This document shows, piece after piece, positions 46,134 to 54,420 of a DNA stretch of 63,561 nucleotides (position 1 is its first letter; each line of letters starts with the position of its first letter). Below the pieces are notes generated by a model. That model did no database searches. It was not told where the DNA came from and worked only from the letters and a program-made list of their open reading frames with translations. The translations under genes were made by a program, and so were the position numbers. The stretch is from Marinomonas gallaica (GTDB lineage Bacteria > Pseudomonadota > Gammaproteobacteria > Pseudomonadales > Marinomonadaceae): the NCBI RefSeq assembly GCF_001639745.1, contig NZ_LTAX01000021.1, positions 1 to 63,561 of the forward strand. Reading direction: 5' to 3'.

Positions 46134-47227
46134 TGTTATTTCGTTTAGCTGCTAATACGCCTAGGTTTGAAGTGTTTAGGCTACTTAATGAAGAGCTTTT
46201 ATATTTTTTGGAGCAATCTGTTGCATCTGATACGTTTGATCGAGCACTTTTTACACATGAGAATATTGGGGATGCTTGCTGGGATAACGTTCCGACTCGT
46301 GAGAAATATGAAGGGCTTTTCAATGCTTTACAAGCGGATGCTAATGATACAAAACTGCAATTATTTGAGGTGATGACAAGTAATCAAGATCTTGAATTAT
46401 TCTTTGAAAATCCGCAAAGAAACCTGTTTGACTTTATGAGTCAACCTTGTCAGGAAAAACTTAAATCATTGTGTACCCATCTATATTGTTCAACCAAAGA
46501 TTTAGCTCCTTTTATCAGAGCATCCGCTGGCCTCAATATTACAGGTCATTTTAATGCTTACCGTGCTCTGAATGTAAATGGCAATATTTGTAAAGCGTGC
46601 GGAATGAAAGAGCTAGCAACTTTCAGAGCAGGAGTACCAGAAGGCGATCAATGGCGAGCAGATTACGATCATCAGCTATGCAAATCTAAATACCCAATAT
46701 TTGCAGTCCATCCAGATAATCTCGTACCTTTGTGTGATGTATGTAATCAAGATGCCAAAAAGGCAAAAGATCTTTTTAAGCATAGTAATGGCACAGAACG
46801 CTTAGCCTTTTATCCCTATGTTGAGGAAGCTAAGGGTTATATAGACATTGAAATCGGTAACCTTCGTGACCCTGAGCCGATCATAAAGGTGAATTGGAAC
46901 ACACAGGATGACTCAATATTAGGCAAGCTCGATACATGGGATGAGATCTACGAGATTCGCAGCCGTGTTGAAGGTCAATTTCGCTCTTTAGAAGCTATTA
47001 TAGAGGATGAAATATGCCCAAGAGATTCTGCTCATCTGGCAAGTAGAATAAGTGATGAAGCTCGCCCTCCCACTATTGGTACGCTAAAACGAAAAGAATG
47101 GGTATTTTGGTATCAAAAATTATTTTGTGCACTAGAACAGATTGATTTTTCACCGTTCATCGAAAAATGGAACTTTGTAAAAGAGCAAGGAGAAGAAGGT
47201 GGTGAATTTATCTTATCTGGTGCTTAG
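46133..47227 (+). CDS. HNH nuclease-like protein, partner of the broken ATPase
   Basis: 364 residues. A zinc-stabilised HNH fold lies in the middle: C153 and C156 in ICKACGMKEL, D179-H180 in ADYDHQLCKSKYPIF, then PDNLVPLCDVCNQDAKKAKD with C201, C204 and Asn205. These are the expected structural Cys and the catalytic His/Asn. The flanks are helical with no other motif. Its ATG overlaps the stop of the ATPase frame (TAATG), as in two-gene ATPase-HNH defence systems. With the ATPase disrupted it may be silent or have drifted, although its own frame is complete. Confidence 0.75.
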   Translation: MLFRLAANTPRFEVFRLLNEELLYFLEQSVASDTFDRALFTHENIGDACWDNVPTREKYEGLFNALQADANDTKLQLFEVMTSNQDLELFFENPQRNLFDFMSQPCQEKLKSLCTHLYCSTKDLAPFIRASAGLNITGHFNAYRALNVNGNICKACGMKELATFRAGVPEGDQWRADYDHQLCKSKYPIFAVHPDNLVPLCDVCNQDAKKAKDLFKHSNGTERLAFYPYVEEAKGYIDIEIGNLRDPEPIIKVNWNTQDDSILGKLDTWDEIYEIRSRVEGQFRSLEAIIEDEICPRDSAHLASRISDEARPPTIGTLKRKEWVFWYQKLFCALEQIDFSPFIEKWNFVKEQGEEGGEFILSGA

Positions 47228-47337
47228 AGAAGTCTGGTCAATTCAGTATTGGGGAAAAGGCTGAGTTGTCTACTGAAACCCCTGTACTTGAATCATTAAG
47301 TCAAAAAGCCTTCCAAGGACAACTCTAAGGAAAGAGT

Positions 47338-49578
47338 ATGATTAACGAAATCCAAATTAATCCACCAGTAGCGACCTATTACAGTTTCGCAAGTCTCAAT
47401 GACCTCCGCCGAATTAACTATATCTTTGGCGCGAATGGTACGGGCAAAACGACCATTAGTCGGGTGATTGCCGGTGAACAAGGATACGAACAATGCCAAC
47501 TAGTGTGGCAAGGAGGTAGTGAGCTTGAACGCGTGGTGTACAACCGAGATTTTGTTGATCGCAATTTTAACCAAGATGGCCCTTTGCAAGGTGTTTTTAC
47601 ATTAGGTGAGAATCAGGTCGAGGCTGAACGCGAAATTGCTCGTTTACGTCCAGAAATTGATAAAGTGAATGGCAAAATTTCAAGCCTTAATGTTCAATTG
47701 GATGGAGAAGATGGTCAATCAGGAAAACGACAGGAGCTTTCGGATTTAGAACCTGTATTAAGGGATAAATGCTGGAAGCAGAAACAGCTCCACGATGACT
47801 ATTTTCAAGCTGCATTTACTGGTGTTCGCAATAGTGCTGAGAGGTTTAAAGAAAAAGTACTGGAAGAACAGTTATCCAACACAGCGGCGCTTCTGCCTCT
47901 AGAAGAATTAAAAGAAAAAGCTCAAACTGTTTTCGCAAAAAATCTTGATCGAGTCGAACCGATTCAAGCGTTCTCCGCAAATGAGCTTGTTGCCGCTGAA
48001 GGAAATACGCTATTACAAAAAGTGATTGTCGGTAATCCAGATGTGGATATTGCTGCACTTATCAATCGCCTTGGAAATAGCGACTGGGTCAAGCAGGGGC
48101 GTCAATATCATGAGCAAGAACCTGACATCTGCCCTTTCTGTCAACAGTCAACAGACAAAAAATTTGCGGATGACCTCATAGAATTTTTTAGCGAAGCTTA
48201 TGACAATGACGTTCAAGCTTTAAGAGAGCTACAAGTAAGCTACGGGAAAGCAAGCGAAAGTTTGTTGGCTACAATTCAGCGCTGTATAGACACTCGTAAT
48301 CCTTTTTTACATATGGATTTGTTTAACGCAGAAGCTCAAGCTCTAGCAGAAAGATTGAAAAGTAATCAGATAATATTAACTAAGAAAGTTGATGAGCCTA
48401 GTAGGAAATTCGAACTGGAGTTGATAGGCCCTTTGGTAACTCAGTTGCAGTCCTTATTAGCTGAGGCAAATGAAGCAACCAAAGAACATAACCAGACCGT
48501 AGCAAATATTGCGACTGAAAAGCGGATATTGACAGATAATGTTTGGTGTTACGTGTTGAATGAGTTGGCAGTTGATTTGCAGCAGTATCAGAAAAATAAG
48601 AGTCGTTTGAAAAGTGTCATTCAGGGTATGAAGAAAAGCCTACAAGACAAGGGTGTTCAGCTTCATGAATTTAAAAACCAAGTTAAAGAACTTGAAAGGC
48701 AAACAACTTCCATTCAGCCAACCATTGCCGCTATTAACGATTTACTTCAGAAGTTTGGTTTTACTTCCTTCTCAATTGGGAGAACGGATGACGGCCGCTA
48801 CTATCGGATAATCCGTACTAACGGAGAGGATGCAAGCCGTTCGCTGAGCGAAGGTGAAAAAACCTTTATTACGTTTTTGTACTTCTATTACCTAATCAAA
48901 GGCGCTCAATCTCCCGCAGGTATTACAACCAATCGGATCGTTGTGTTTGATGACCCCATATCATCGTTAGACAGCGACATTCTTTACATTGTCAGTAGCC
49001 TTATTAAAAGTGTGATGGAAGAAACAAGAAGCCAAAGTTCTCAAATCAAGCAAGTATTTGTATTGACGCATAATGTCTATTTCCATAAGGAAATAAGTTT
49101 TAATAGAACTAGGTCGCCTGACAATACGCTAAGTGAAGAATCTTTCTGGTTAGTTAAGAAACAACAGAATGGTTCGGCTGTAGTACGTTGCTCTCAGAAT
49201 CCTATTCGCTCAGCTTATGAGTTGTTATGGGATGATGTTCAGTCAGTCAATATTTCAAGTATCAACCTTCAAAATACATTGCGTCGTATATTGGAAAACT
49301 ACTTCACTATGTGGGGAGGAATGGGTAAAGAGGAAATTTGTGCTCATTTTGATGGTCGAGAAAAGTTGATTTGTCAGTCCCTTTTTTCTTGGGTAAATGA
49401 TGGCTCTCACTCAATACATGACGATCTTTATATTAATCATGGAGATCAAACAAACGAGGCATATCTTAGAGTTTTCCGTAGTGTATTTGAAAAAGCAGGC
49501 CAGATTGGTCATTACAATATGATGACAGGAGGAGGGTCAGAAGAGTTGGCAGTTCTTCCTACCTTACCAATTACATAA
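47338..49578 (+). CDS. RloC/PrrC-like ATPase with predicted anticodon nuclease
   Basis: 746 residues. Walker A GANGTGKTT lies at 31-39. A long coiled coil is broken by a zinc-hook-like CPFC at 265-268. The ABC signature SLSEGEKTFITF lies at about 502-513, Walker B IVVFDDPISSLDSD at about 534-547, and the H-loop in VLTHN. This is the RloC plan (Rad50-like ATPase plus nuclease). The C-terminus has R649, E653 (NTLRRILENYF) and H691 (VNDGSHS), a candidate Arg-Glu-His triad as in PrrC (R320, E324, H356). If active it would cut tRNA anticodon loops when DNA damage or phage is sensed. ATG 47338 follows AAGGAAAGAG. Confidence 0.8.
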   Translation: MINEIQINPPVATYYSFASLNDLRRINYIFGANGTGKTTISRVIAGEQGYEQCQLVWQGGSELERVVYNRDFVDRNFNQDGPLQGVFTLGENQVEAEREIARLRPEIDKVNGKISSLNVQLDGEDGQSGKRQELSDLEPVLRDKCWKQKQLHDDYFQAAFTGVRNSAERFKEKVLEEQLSNTAALLPLEELKEKAQTVFAKNLDRVEPIQAFSANELVAAEGNTLLQKVIVGNPDVDIAALINRLGNSDWVKQGRQYHEQEPDICPFCQQSTDKKFADDLIEFFSEAYDNDVQALRELQVSYGKASESLLATIQRCIDTRNPFLHMDLFNAEAQALAERLKSNQIILTKKVDEPSRKFELELIGPLVTQLQSLLAEANEATKEHNQTVANIATEKRILTDNVWCYVLNELAVDLQQYQKNKSRLKSVIQGMKKSLQDKGVQLHEFKNQVKELERQTTSIQPTIAAINDLLQKFGFTSFSIGRTDDGRYYRIIRTNGEDASRSLSEGEKTFITFLYFYYLIKGAQSPAGITTNRIVVFDDPISSLDSDILYIVSSLIKSVMEETRSQSSQIKQVFVLTHNVYFHKEISFNRTRSPDNTLSEESFWLVKKQQNGSAVVRCSQNPIRSAYELLWDDVQSVNISSINLQNTLRRILENYFTMWGGMGKEEICAHFDGREKLICQSLFSWVNDGSHSIHDDLYINHGDQTNEAYLRVFRSVFEKAGQIGHYNMMTGGGSEELAVLPTLPIT

Positions 49579-49670
49579 TGCTAACAATCATCAACTCGCT
49601 ACCTTTATATCTTGAGATGGACCATTTACAATGAATGACTCTATATGAGCTTTAATCTCACAAGAACTCT

Positions 49671-50822
49671 CTAATCAGTTTCATGGATTGGGAGTTTCAA
49701 AGACTCACAGAGACGAGCAAAAGCTGGGCAGCTAATAAGCACCCTTTGTAGCCTTTCTATTTCATCACTGTAGCGTTGTATTTGCTGATCTATTGAATTA
49801 CACGTCTCAAATAAATCACTTAAGTTTGCCGTAATAATAAGAGGATGCCATGGATTAAATTTCGCCCTAAGGCTTCTGTCATGCACTGTCCACAATTGAG
49901 CTATTTCGTCATTAGACTCAAGCTCATTAACTAAATCTTTATAAATAGAAGAGGTCTTCGAAATGCTATGAAGTGCTTTATCAAAGGAAAAGATGAGGCA
50001 AGCAACAGGCCCCTTTTCGAGCAAGTCATCAGCTATAAGATCCCAGCCTTCCAACAAGAATCCTGAAAAGATACCTGGCCGCCATGCTAGTTTGTCATTA
50101 CCTAAATGTTGAGAAATATAGAAGCCAACACGTCCTTCTTTCTTACGTAGGCTAGTTTGCTTTTTAAACCCTAAACTGTCTTCTAAAGGCCACTTCTCAT
50201 TAGTGACTTCCTGACAGATATTGAGTAACTGCTCATCTATTTTTTTTGCGGCTTTGTAGTAATGCAAAGAGAGTGGATCTATCGGTGTAATATTAAGCAG
50301 ACCGTTACCTTCAAGTAATGCAATAAATTCATCGCGCAACCAAGCCGCTTTTTCTGATTCACCTTTTAACTGTCGCAGGCTCTCCGCGATATCATACCAG
50401 CAAAGTGCAACATCAGGATCTTGGCGGTGCTGTGTTGACCTAGCTGTAATCAAAACCAACTCATAACGAGGAAAGTGTGTTTCGGCGTATTCTCGATAGT
50501 TATTAAGCTGGTTGTGATGAAGTTCAGACCAAACCTTATGCTCAAAAATCAGTGTCCAAGCATTCGCGTTGTCCTGCCAAACCATGTCAGGGTATTTACC
50601 ATTGAAATTCATCTGAGTAGATATATCGAAGTCATCAGATGAGTTTGATCGATCAATGTCCTGCTTACTGCCTTTTGAGCGAACTAATTTTAAGATAGCA
50701 TTTCGAGCTTCTTCGTCGTTTTTCAAAAGCCAAGCAAATGCTTCGGTGACAAAGTTTTCAATCGGTGAGGTTTTATCGCTAGCAGCGTATTTACTAACGT
50801 TTAGCAGCAGGCTTTCATACAT
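49671..50822 (-). CDS. PD-(D/E)XK nuclease-superfamily protein
   Basis: About 383 residues. The core shows E22 (PIENFVTEAFAWLL), D79 (KYPDMVWQD) and E94-H95-K96 (LIFEHKVWSE), followed by the helix NQLNNYREYAETHF. This is the order E...PD...ExK of the superfamily. The rest, with IERLQRVLISCPAFARLCES near the end, has no known motif. It probably cuts DNA or binds it, as a lone defence or repair nuclease. ATG 50822 follows AGGGAC and is preferred over the frame to 50852. It lies 31 bases behind the HrgA-like fragment and is in the opposite direction to the RloC-like gene. Confidence 0.72.
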   Translation of the reverse strand: MYESLLLNVSKYAASDKTSPIENFVTEAFAWLLKNDEEARNAILKLVRSKGSKQDIDRSNSSDDFDISTQMNFNGKYPDMVWQDNANAWTLIFEHKVWSELHHNQLNNYREYAETHFPRYELVLITARSTQHRQDPDVALCWYDIAESLRQLKGESEKAAWLRDEFIALLEGNGLLNITPIDPLSLHYYKAAKKIDEQLLNICQEVTNEKWPLEDSLGFKKQTSLRKKEGRVGFYISQHLGNDKLAWRPGIFSGFLLEGWDLIADDLLEKGPVACLIFSFDKALHSISKTSSIYKDLVNELESNDEIAQLWTVHDRSLRAKFNPWHPLIITANLSDLFETCNSIDQQIQRYSDEIERLQRVLISCPAFARLCESLKLPIHETD

Positions 50823-50853
50823 ATTTAAAGTCCCTTTTTGTTGTTTAATCAAA

Positions 50854-51159
50854 CTACTTGTTCCAAGTACTCTTAATCAGTTTGCCTGTCTGGTTATAAA
50901 TTCCAACTTGCTCAATATACTGATGAAAGTCTCTGTTTTCAGTCACAATGCGATTTGCATACTGCCAGTCAACATTGCTGCGTTCTTGGGCAGGGATCGA
51001 GATCTGGCTATCAAATAGTGATTCTGTATTGAGCAATAACACACCAATTCCGTGAAGGCTACAAAGCATTTTCAGTTCGTTCTCAACCTCTATATCTAAG
51101 CCTGCTTCAATGCTTTTTGTTCCGAAAATACGTCCAAGTAGGTTTGTATTCAATTCCAT
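50854..51159 (-). pseudogene. C-terminal fragment of a COG2958/HrgA-like protein
   Basis: 101 residues. The stretch LHGIGVLLLNTESLFDSQIS, then IPAQERSNVDWQYANRIVTE and FHQYIEQVGIYNQTGKLIKS, matches the C-terminal half of HrgA/COG2958-type proteins, which sit next to restriction genes. The N-terminal winged-helix half is missing and no strong ribosome site precedes ATG 51159. It may therefore be a remnant or a small independent domain. The identification is from memory of the family and was not searched. Confidence 0.55.
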
Positions 51160-51305
51160 GAAGAGTATCTATTCAAGTTAAGTAAGATGGTAGAAATTTA
51201 CCTCAATAGCTTGTTTTTTTTATTAGGTTGAAATCAGCAAATTCAGTTATTTAGCAAAACGTCAGGTTCACACAATTGTATTTACAAGGTACATGCTTCT
51301 GTTCA

Positions 51306-51986
51306 TTACCTTTCAAGGTCATACTTCGTTAATATACGCATAAACCTTGCTTTGTACTGATCTTGGTTCTTAGGTGGGAGCCACTTATCTAACCCTTTAG
51401 CTCCTTTCTGTCGATTCAGTGACGCTTCAACGGCTACTAGATTGATTGGATCGTTAGCAAATTGCTCTCGTTTGGATTTACTCCAAGATTTCGCTCCATG
51501 CTCCCACGCCCATTTCAATGGCACTATATGGTCTATATCCACCTGTGAGGCATCAAAGATCAAATTTCCAGAGTACATTGAGATCCAGCGCCCAAAAGTG
51601 ACTCGACATTGTTTGTCATCTGCGAATCGTACAGGGTTAGTAGACATCGAAATAAGTACTTCTTGTCGTGTATTTTGACAATCTCTGTCAGCATCGTCCC
51701 AGCCGCTACCAAATTGGCTTCGGCTGTATTTCGTCGTTTGGCCATCGCTGGCAATAGAAGAACGTGCTGGAGTGTGAGGCACATTTAGGGTTTGCCCTTT
51801 AGGCAATCTGCCACCACTTGCTAAACAAGCTTCGATAGTGTCATAGGCCTTAAAGTTTTTGGTTTTTGAGTAGTACTCAGTATTAGGGCGGTGACAGATA
51901 GAGGACTTGGATTTTTTGATAGGTTGATCTGCTAATGCAGGATGAGAAAGGCCTATTAGCAGTAAGGCTGACATCAACGTCTTCAT
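51306..51986 (-). CDS. secreted HNH endonuclease (DUF1524/GmrSD-C-like)
   Basis: About 226 residues with a signal peptide (MKTLMSALLLIGLSHPALAD). The nuclease core is DDADRDCQNTRQEVL, VDIDHIVPLKWAWEHGAKSW and NLVAVEASLNRQKGAKGLD, with the D-x-D-H-x-V-P motif and the later Asn that form the HNH site. A Cys pair (RDCQ and KQCRVTFG) is likely oxidised outside the cytoplasm. Exported HNH enzymes of this type may use extracellular DNA or take part in plasmid or phage defence at the envelope. A truncated relative lies inverted at 53407-53703. The start could be ATG 51986 or slightly upstream. Confidence 0.8.
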   Translation of the reverse strand: MKTLMSALLLIGLSHPALADQPIKKSKSSICHRPNTEYYSKTKNFKAYDTIEACLASGGRLPKGQTLNVPHTPARSSIASDGQTTKYSRSQFGSGWDDADRDCQNTRQEVLISMSTNPVRFADDKQCRVTFGRWISMYSGNLIFDASQVDIDHIVPLKWAWEHGAKSWSKSKREQFANDPINLVAVEASLNRQKGAKGLDKWLPPKNQDQYKARFMRILTKYDLER

Positions 51987-52108
51987 GATTTGCATCTGTA
52001 AACTCAAAATTGTCGATAAGTGATGGTGAAAGAGTGTACTGATTTACCGTCGTTAAGTTAAGAGATCTAGGCCTAATAGCTTTTCAAGAGTGCCATTAGG
52101 CCTAATTG

Positions 52109-52288
52109 TTACTGAGATATTTGTAGGCTGTTACGTTTTGACTCGGACTGTTTTCCAATGGCGATCAATTGATCTTGTAGGCCCTCAATGTATTCAACTA
52201 ATGCTGGTTGATCATCAGGTGGCGCTTCCGCTATATCTCGTATTTCAATTATCTTCAGAAGCTGAAGAAGTTCATCTAATCGATTCAT
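52109..52288 (-). CDS. small acidic protein (59 aa) with a strong ribosome site
   Basis: The frame MNRLDELLQLLKIIEIRDIA, then PPDDQPALVEYIEGLQDQ, reads 59 residues to TAA. It is preceded by ACGGAGGAACCAG, one of the best ribosome sites in the region, which argues that it is real. The N-terminal half is a predicted amphipathic helix. No family is recognised. It is upstream of and on the same strand as the secreted HNH gene, with 102 bases between them that include an AGGCCTAAT/ATTAGGCCT repeat. Confidence 0.6.
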   Translation of the reverse strand: MNRLDELLQLLKIIEIRDIAEAPPDDQPALVEYIEGLQDQLIAIGKQSESKRNSLQISQ

Positions 52289-52454
52289 CTGGTTCCTCCG
52301 TGAACACTTGTAATGAAGCTTCAGTCTAGAAACTAATCACTTAGTTTACTTTGACGTGGCTCAAGTGTTGGTGCGTAGGCTAGATATGTTATCGAATTTT
52401 AATTTTTGGAATTTATAGTGGTATTTCTATCACTACTCTTATTAAGGGAATTTT

Positions 52455-52658
52455 ATGAAGAAAGGAAAGCAGTGCCCAGGTTGTGGAATGATCAATGTTC
52501 AAGGGGCGTACCAATGTGGTTCATGCGGTACAAACCTAGAGGAAATAAAAGCTGCGATCATGGGTGCTCAAGTCACGAAAGCCACTGTTGATAATGCTGT
52601 TAACACAAGAGAGTTAGTTGCATTAATGCATCGTCAAATGACCAAGGACGATGACTAA
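52455..52658 (+). CDS. small zinc-ribbon protein
   Basis: 67 residues. Two CxxC pairs (KQCPGCGMINVQ and YQCGSCGTNLEE) form a zinc ribbon in the first 25 residues, followed by a helix (AAIMGAQVTKATVDNAVNTR). ATG 52455 follows AAGGGAATTTT at good spacing. A longer upstream start would add unrelated hydrophobic residues in another frame. Such ribbons often bind nucleic acid or act as adaptors; its role in the cargo is unknown. Confidence 0.65.
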   Translation: MKKGKQCPGCGMINVQGAYQCGSCGTNLEEIKAAIMGAQVTKATVDNAVNTRELVALMHRQMTKDDD

Positions 52659-53059
52659 CGCTGCATCTTAGGCTCTTGTGTTCGGTTTGAATTGCAAGAG
52701 CCATGCTCTTCCCAACTTTTCGCTATTCCTGCTGATTTTAAGCTAGATCCTTGTCGTTTTCTCATGCTTTGAAAGTCTTTGAATTGAAATCGCAATTACA
52801 AAAGGGTAATGATCAAAGTTGAAAAGATCTCTATAGAAGAAATAAACGCAATTAGGTGTGCAGCGATCTCGCTCAGTAAAAAACAACTTGAAAGCTGATA
52901 GATCGAGTCCAAATTATAGAAGATTTTTTGAGTGAGTTGATTTTAGGTTAAATCGTGACTATTTTTTGCTTAAAGTTGTGATTATAGCAATAAATGAGTA
53001 AATTGGTGTTTTTTAAATTTATTTACTGTACGTTTTTAAAAAAAGGTCCTAACTACATA

Positions 53060-53118
53060 ATATTGAGAACAAAAATTTTTACTTGTCGAAGACGAGTAAA
53101 AAATTGACTTCTCAATAT
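53060..53118. ncRNA. candidate structured RNA: two-stage hairpin
   Basis: ATATTGAGAA at 53060-53069 pairs with TTCTCAATAT at 53109-53118. Inside it TTTTTACTtGTC, loop gaa, GACgAGTAAAAA forms a second stem with a single mismatch. The surrounding 52659-53406 stretch has no gene. The T/A tracts also allow a terminator reading, so the RNA call is tentative. Confidence 0.4.
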
Positions 53119-53174
53119 GCTTCTTAAAGACTTTTCACCAACAAGCTTAGCTTTTCATCTAGCATTACAGTCTT

Positions 53175-53355
53175 CTGTACCCCGAAGGGGCCAACTCAAA
53201 AAATATCAAGTTGATTTGATCTTTTGCAGCGTTTCTTAGTCATTTATGGAAGAGCAAAACAATTTTTTGATAGACACTTCAAATCAGATCGAAAATGAAA
53301 AATTAACTTTCCTGAGCAAATCACATGAAATCGTTAATATCCCGAAGGGGCCAAA
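53175..53355. repeat. pair of CCCGAAGGGGCCAA repeats
   Basis: The 14-base motif CCCGAAGGGGCCAA occurs near 53177-53191 and again near 53341-53355, spaced about 163 bases apart. Each can fold as CCC(C)-gaa-GGGG, the same GAA triloop seen in the hairpin at 53060-53118. Two copies are too few for an array. Confidence 0.5.
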
Positions 53356-53406
53356 GAAAAAAAATTTTGGAATCAATCAAGCTTAGAATAAAAAAAAAAT
53401 AAGTTG

Positions 53407-53703
53407 ATGGTTAATTTTGGTCGTTGGATCTCGATGTACTCAGGAGAGGTTATCTTTGATGCATCCAAGTTGGATATAGACCATGTTGTGCCTCTGAAAT
53501 GGGCTTGGGAGCATGGCGCTATGTTTTGGAGCAAAGCTAAGCGTAAAGAGTTTGCAAATGCTCCTGTCAATCTCGTTGCTGTAGAAGCTTCATTGTACAG
53601 ACAGAAAGGCGCTAAAGGTCTTGATGAATGGTTGCCCCCGAAGAATCAGGAGCAGTACAAAGCGCGTTTCCAAAGGGTGGCTTTGAAGTACGGCTTGAAG
53701 TAA
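53407..53703 (+). pseudogene. 5'-truncated relative of the secreted HNH nuclease
   Basis: About 98 residues matching the last 100 residues of the 51306-51986 product: VNFGRWISMYSGEVIFDASK, LDIDHVVPLKWAWEHGAMFW and NLVAVEASLYRQKGAKGLDE. The signal peptide and first half are absent, so it would not be exported, although the HNH residues remain. It is inverted relative to the full copy and diverged from it, so the two likely arrived separately or duplicated long ago. It may be a fossil, or expressed as a cytoplasmic fragment. Confidence 0.75.
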
Positions 53704-53707
53704 TTCA

Positions 53708-53888
53708 TAGAATCTTCGCTCTGATACTAGCCTTTAAGTATTCCGCTCGGATCAGCTGCTTGTTGAGGCGAGGGTGCATTTTTCAATGCACGTATCTTAC
53801 TAGGCATCTCAGCTACAAACCAATCGACTTTCTTATCTTTTGTTTCTGTGTGCTTTTCTAGGCCACTGCATAGCTGCTTTTAGGTAAT
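53708..53888 (-). pseudogene. IS5-family transposase remnant inside the transposon
   Basis: On the minus strand this stretch corresponds to the C-terminal third of an IS5-type transposase (compare the region at 780-965). It includes counterparts of DWLIAEMPSK and KASIRAKVE. It is diverged from the other copies in the window, is short and has no inverted repeats. It marks an old insertion in the cargo. Confidence 0.65.
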
Positions 53889-54420
53889 CTCGTCGAGCGT
53901 GTTTGAATCGCCAGATCATTCATACAGTATCAGTTTTTCAAAAAGCGCCCCATAAACGTTGTAGTCATGAAGCAAGCTCATTAACGCGCCTACTTTTCGA
54001 GTCAATTTTCCGGAGAGCCAGCTTAAACAGGGGCTCAAGGGAAGGTGTTAAGGCTAATTTTAAAATTAAAATTGTAAAGAAATGTAAATAAAAGTGCATT
54101 CCCAAAGAGGTCTAATGTTATATGGTTAGGGAGTTTTTTATTTATTTTGTCATAAATTTATATGACAAATTTATTATGTAACTCAAAAAAATGCAAAATA
54201 TATAAAAGTTTAAGTTATTGAATTTTAATGGTTATATAAAAAATTTAATTGAAAAAATTTATATTATTTAATATATGTGTTTGAGGTTTTTATATGGCTT
54301 TTTTAGCGTATAGTATCATGATGTTTTTGGGTTTTTGATTATATCTTTCTCTTGAAATATTCTTATCTATGTCTATCATTCTCAGTATTAATCCAGTTTA
54401 TTGTTAAGGTTGAGACTAAG
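53889..54420. other. AT-rich region upstream of tnsA
   Basis: 532 bases between the IS remnant and tnsA. The last 350 are extremely AT-rich and must hold the tns promoter. The first part may contain further decayed IS or chromosomal scraps. No intact gene is present. Confidence 0.45.

Noticed and set aside
53060..53118. Retron msr/msd region
   Set aside because: A long hairpin is present, but there is no reverse transcriptase gene nearby.
53175..53355. CCCGAAGGGGCCAA repeats as a CRISPR or miniature array
   Set aside because: There are only two copies, with different flanks and a spacing of about 163 bases. No cas genes are in the window.
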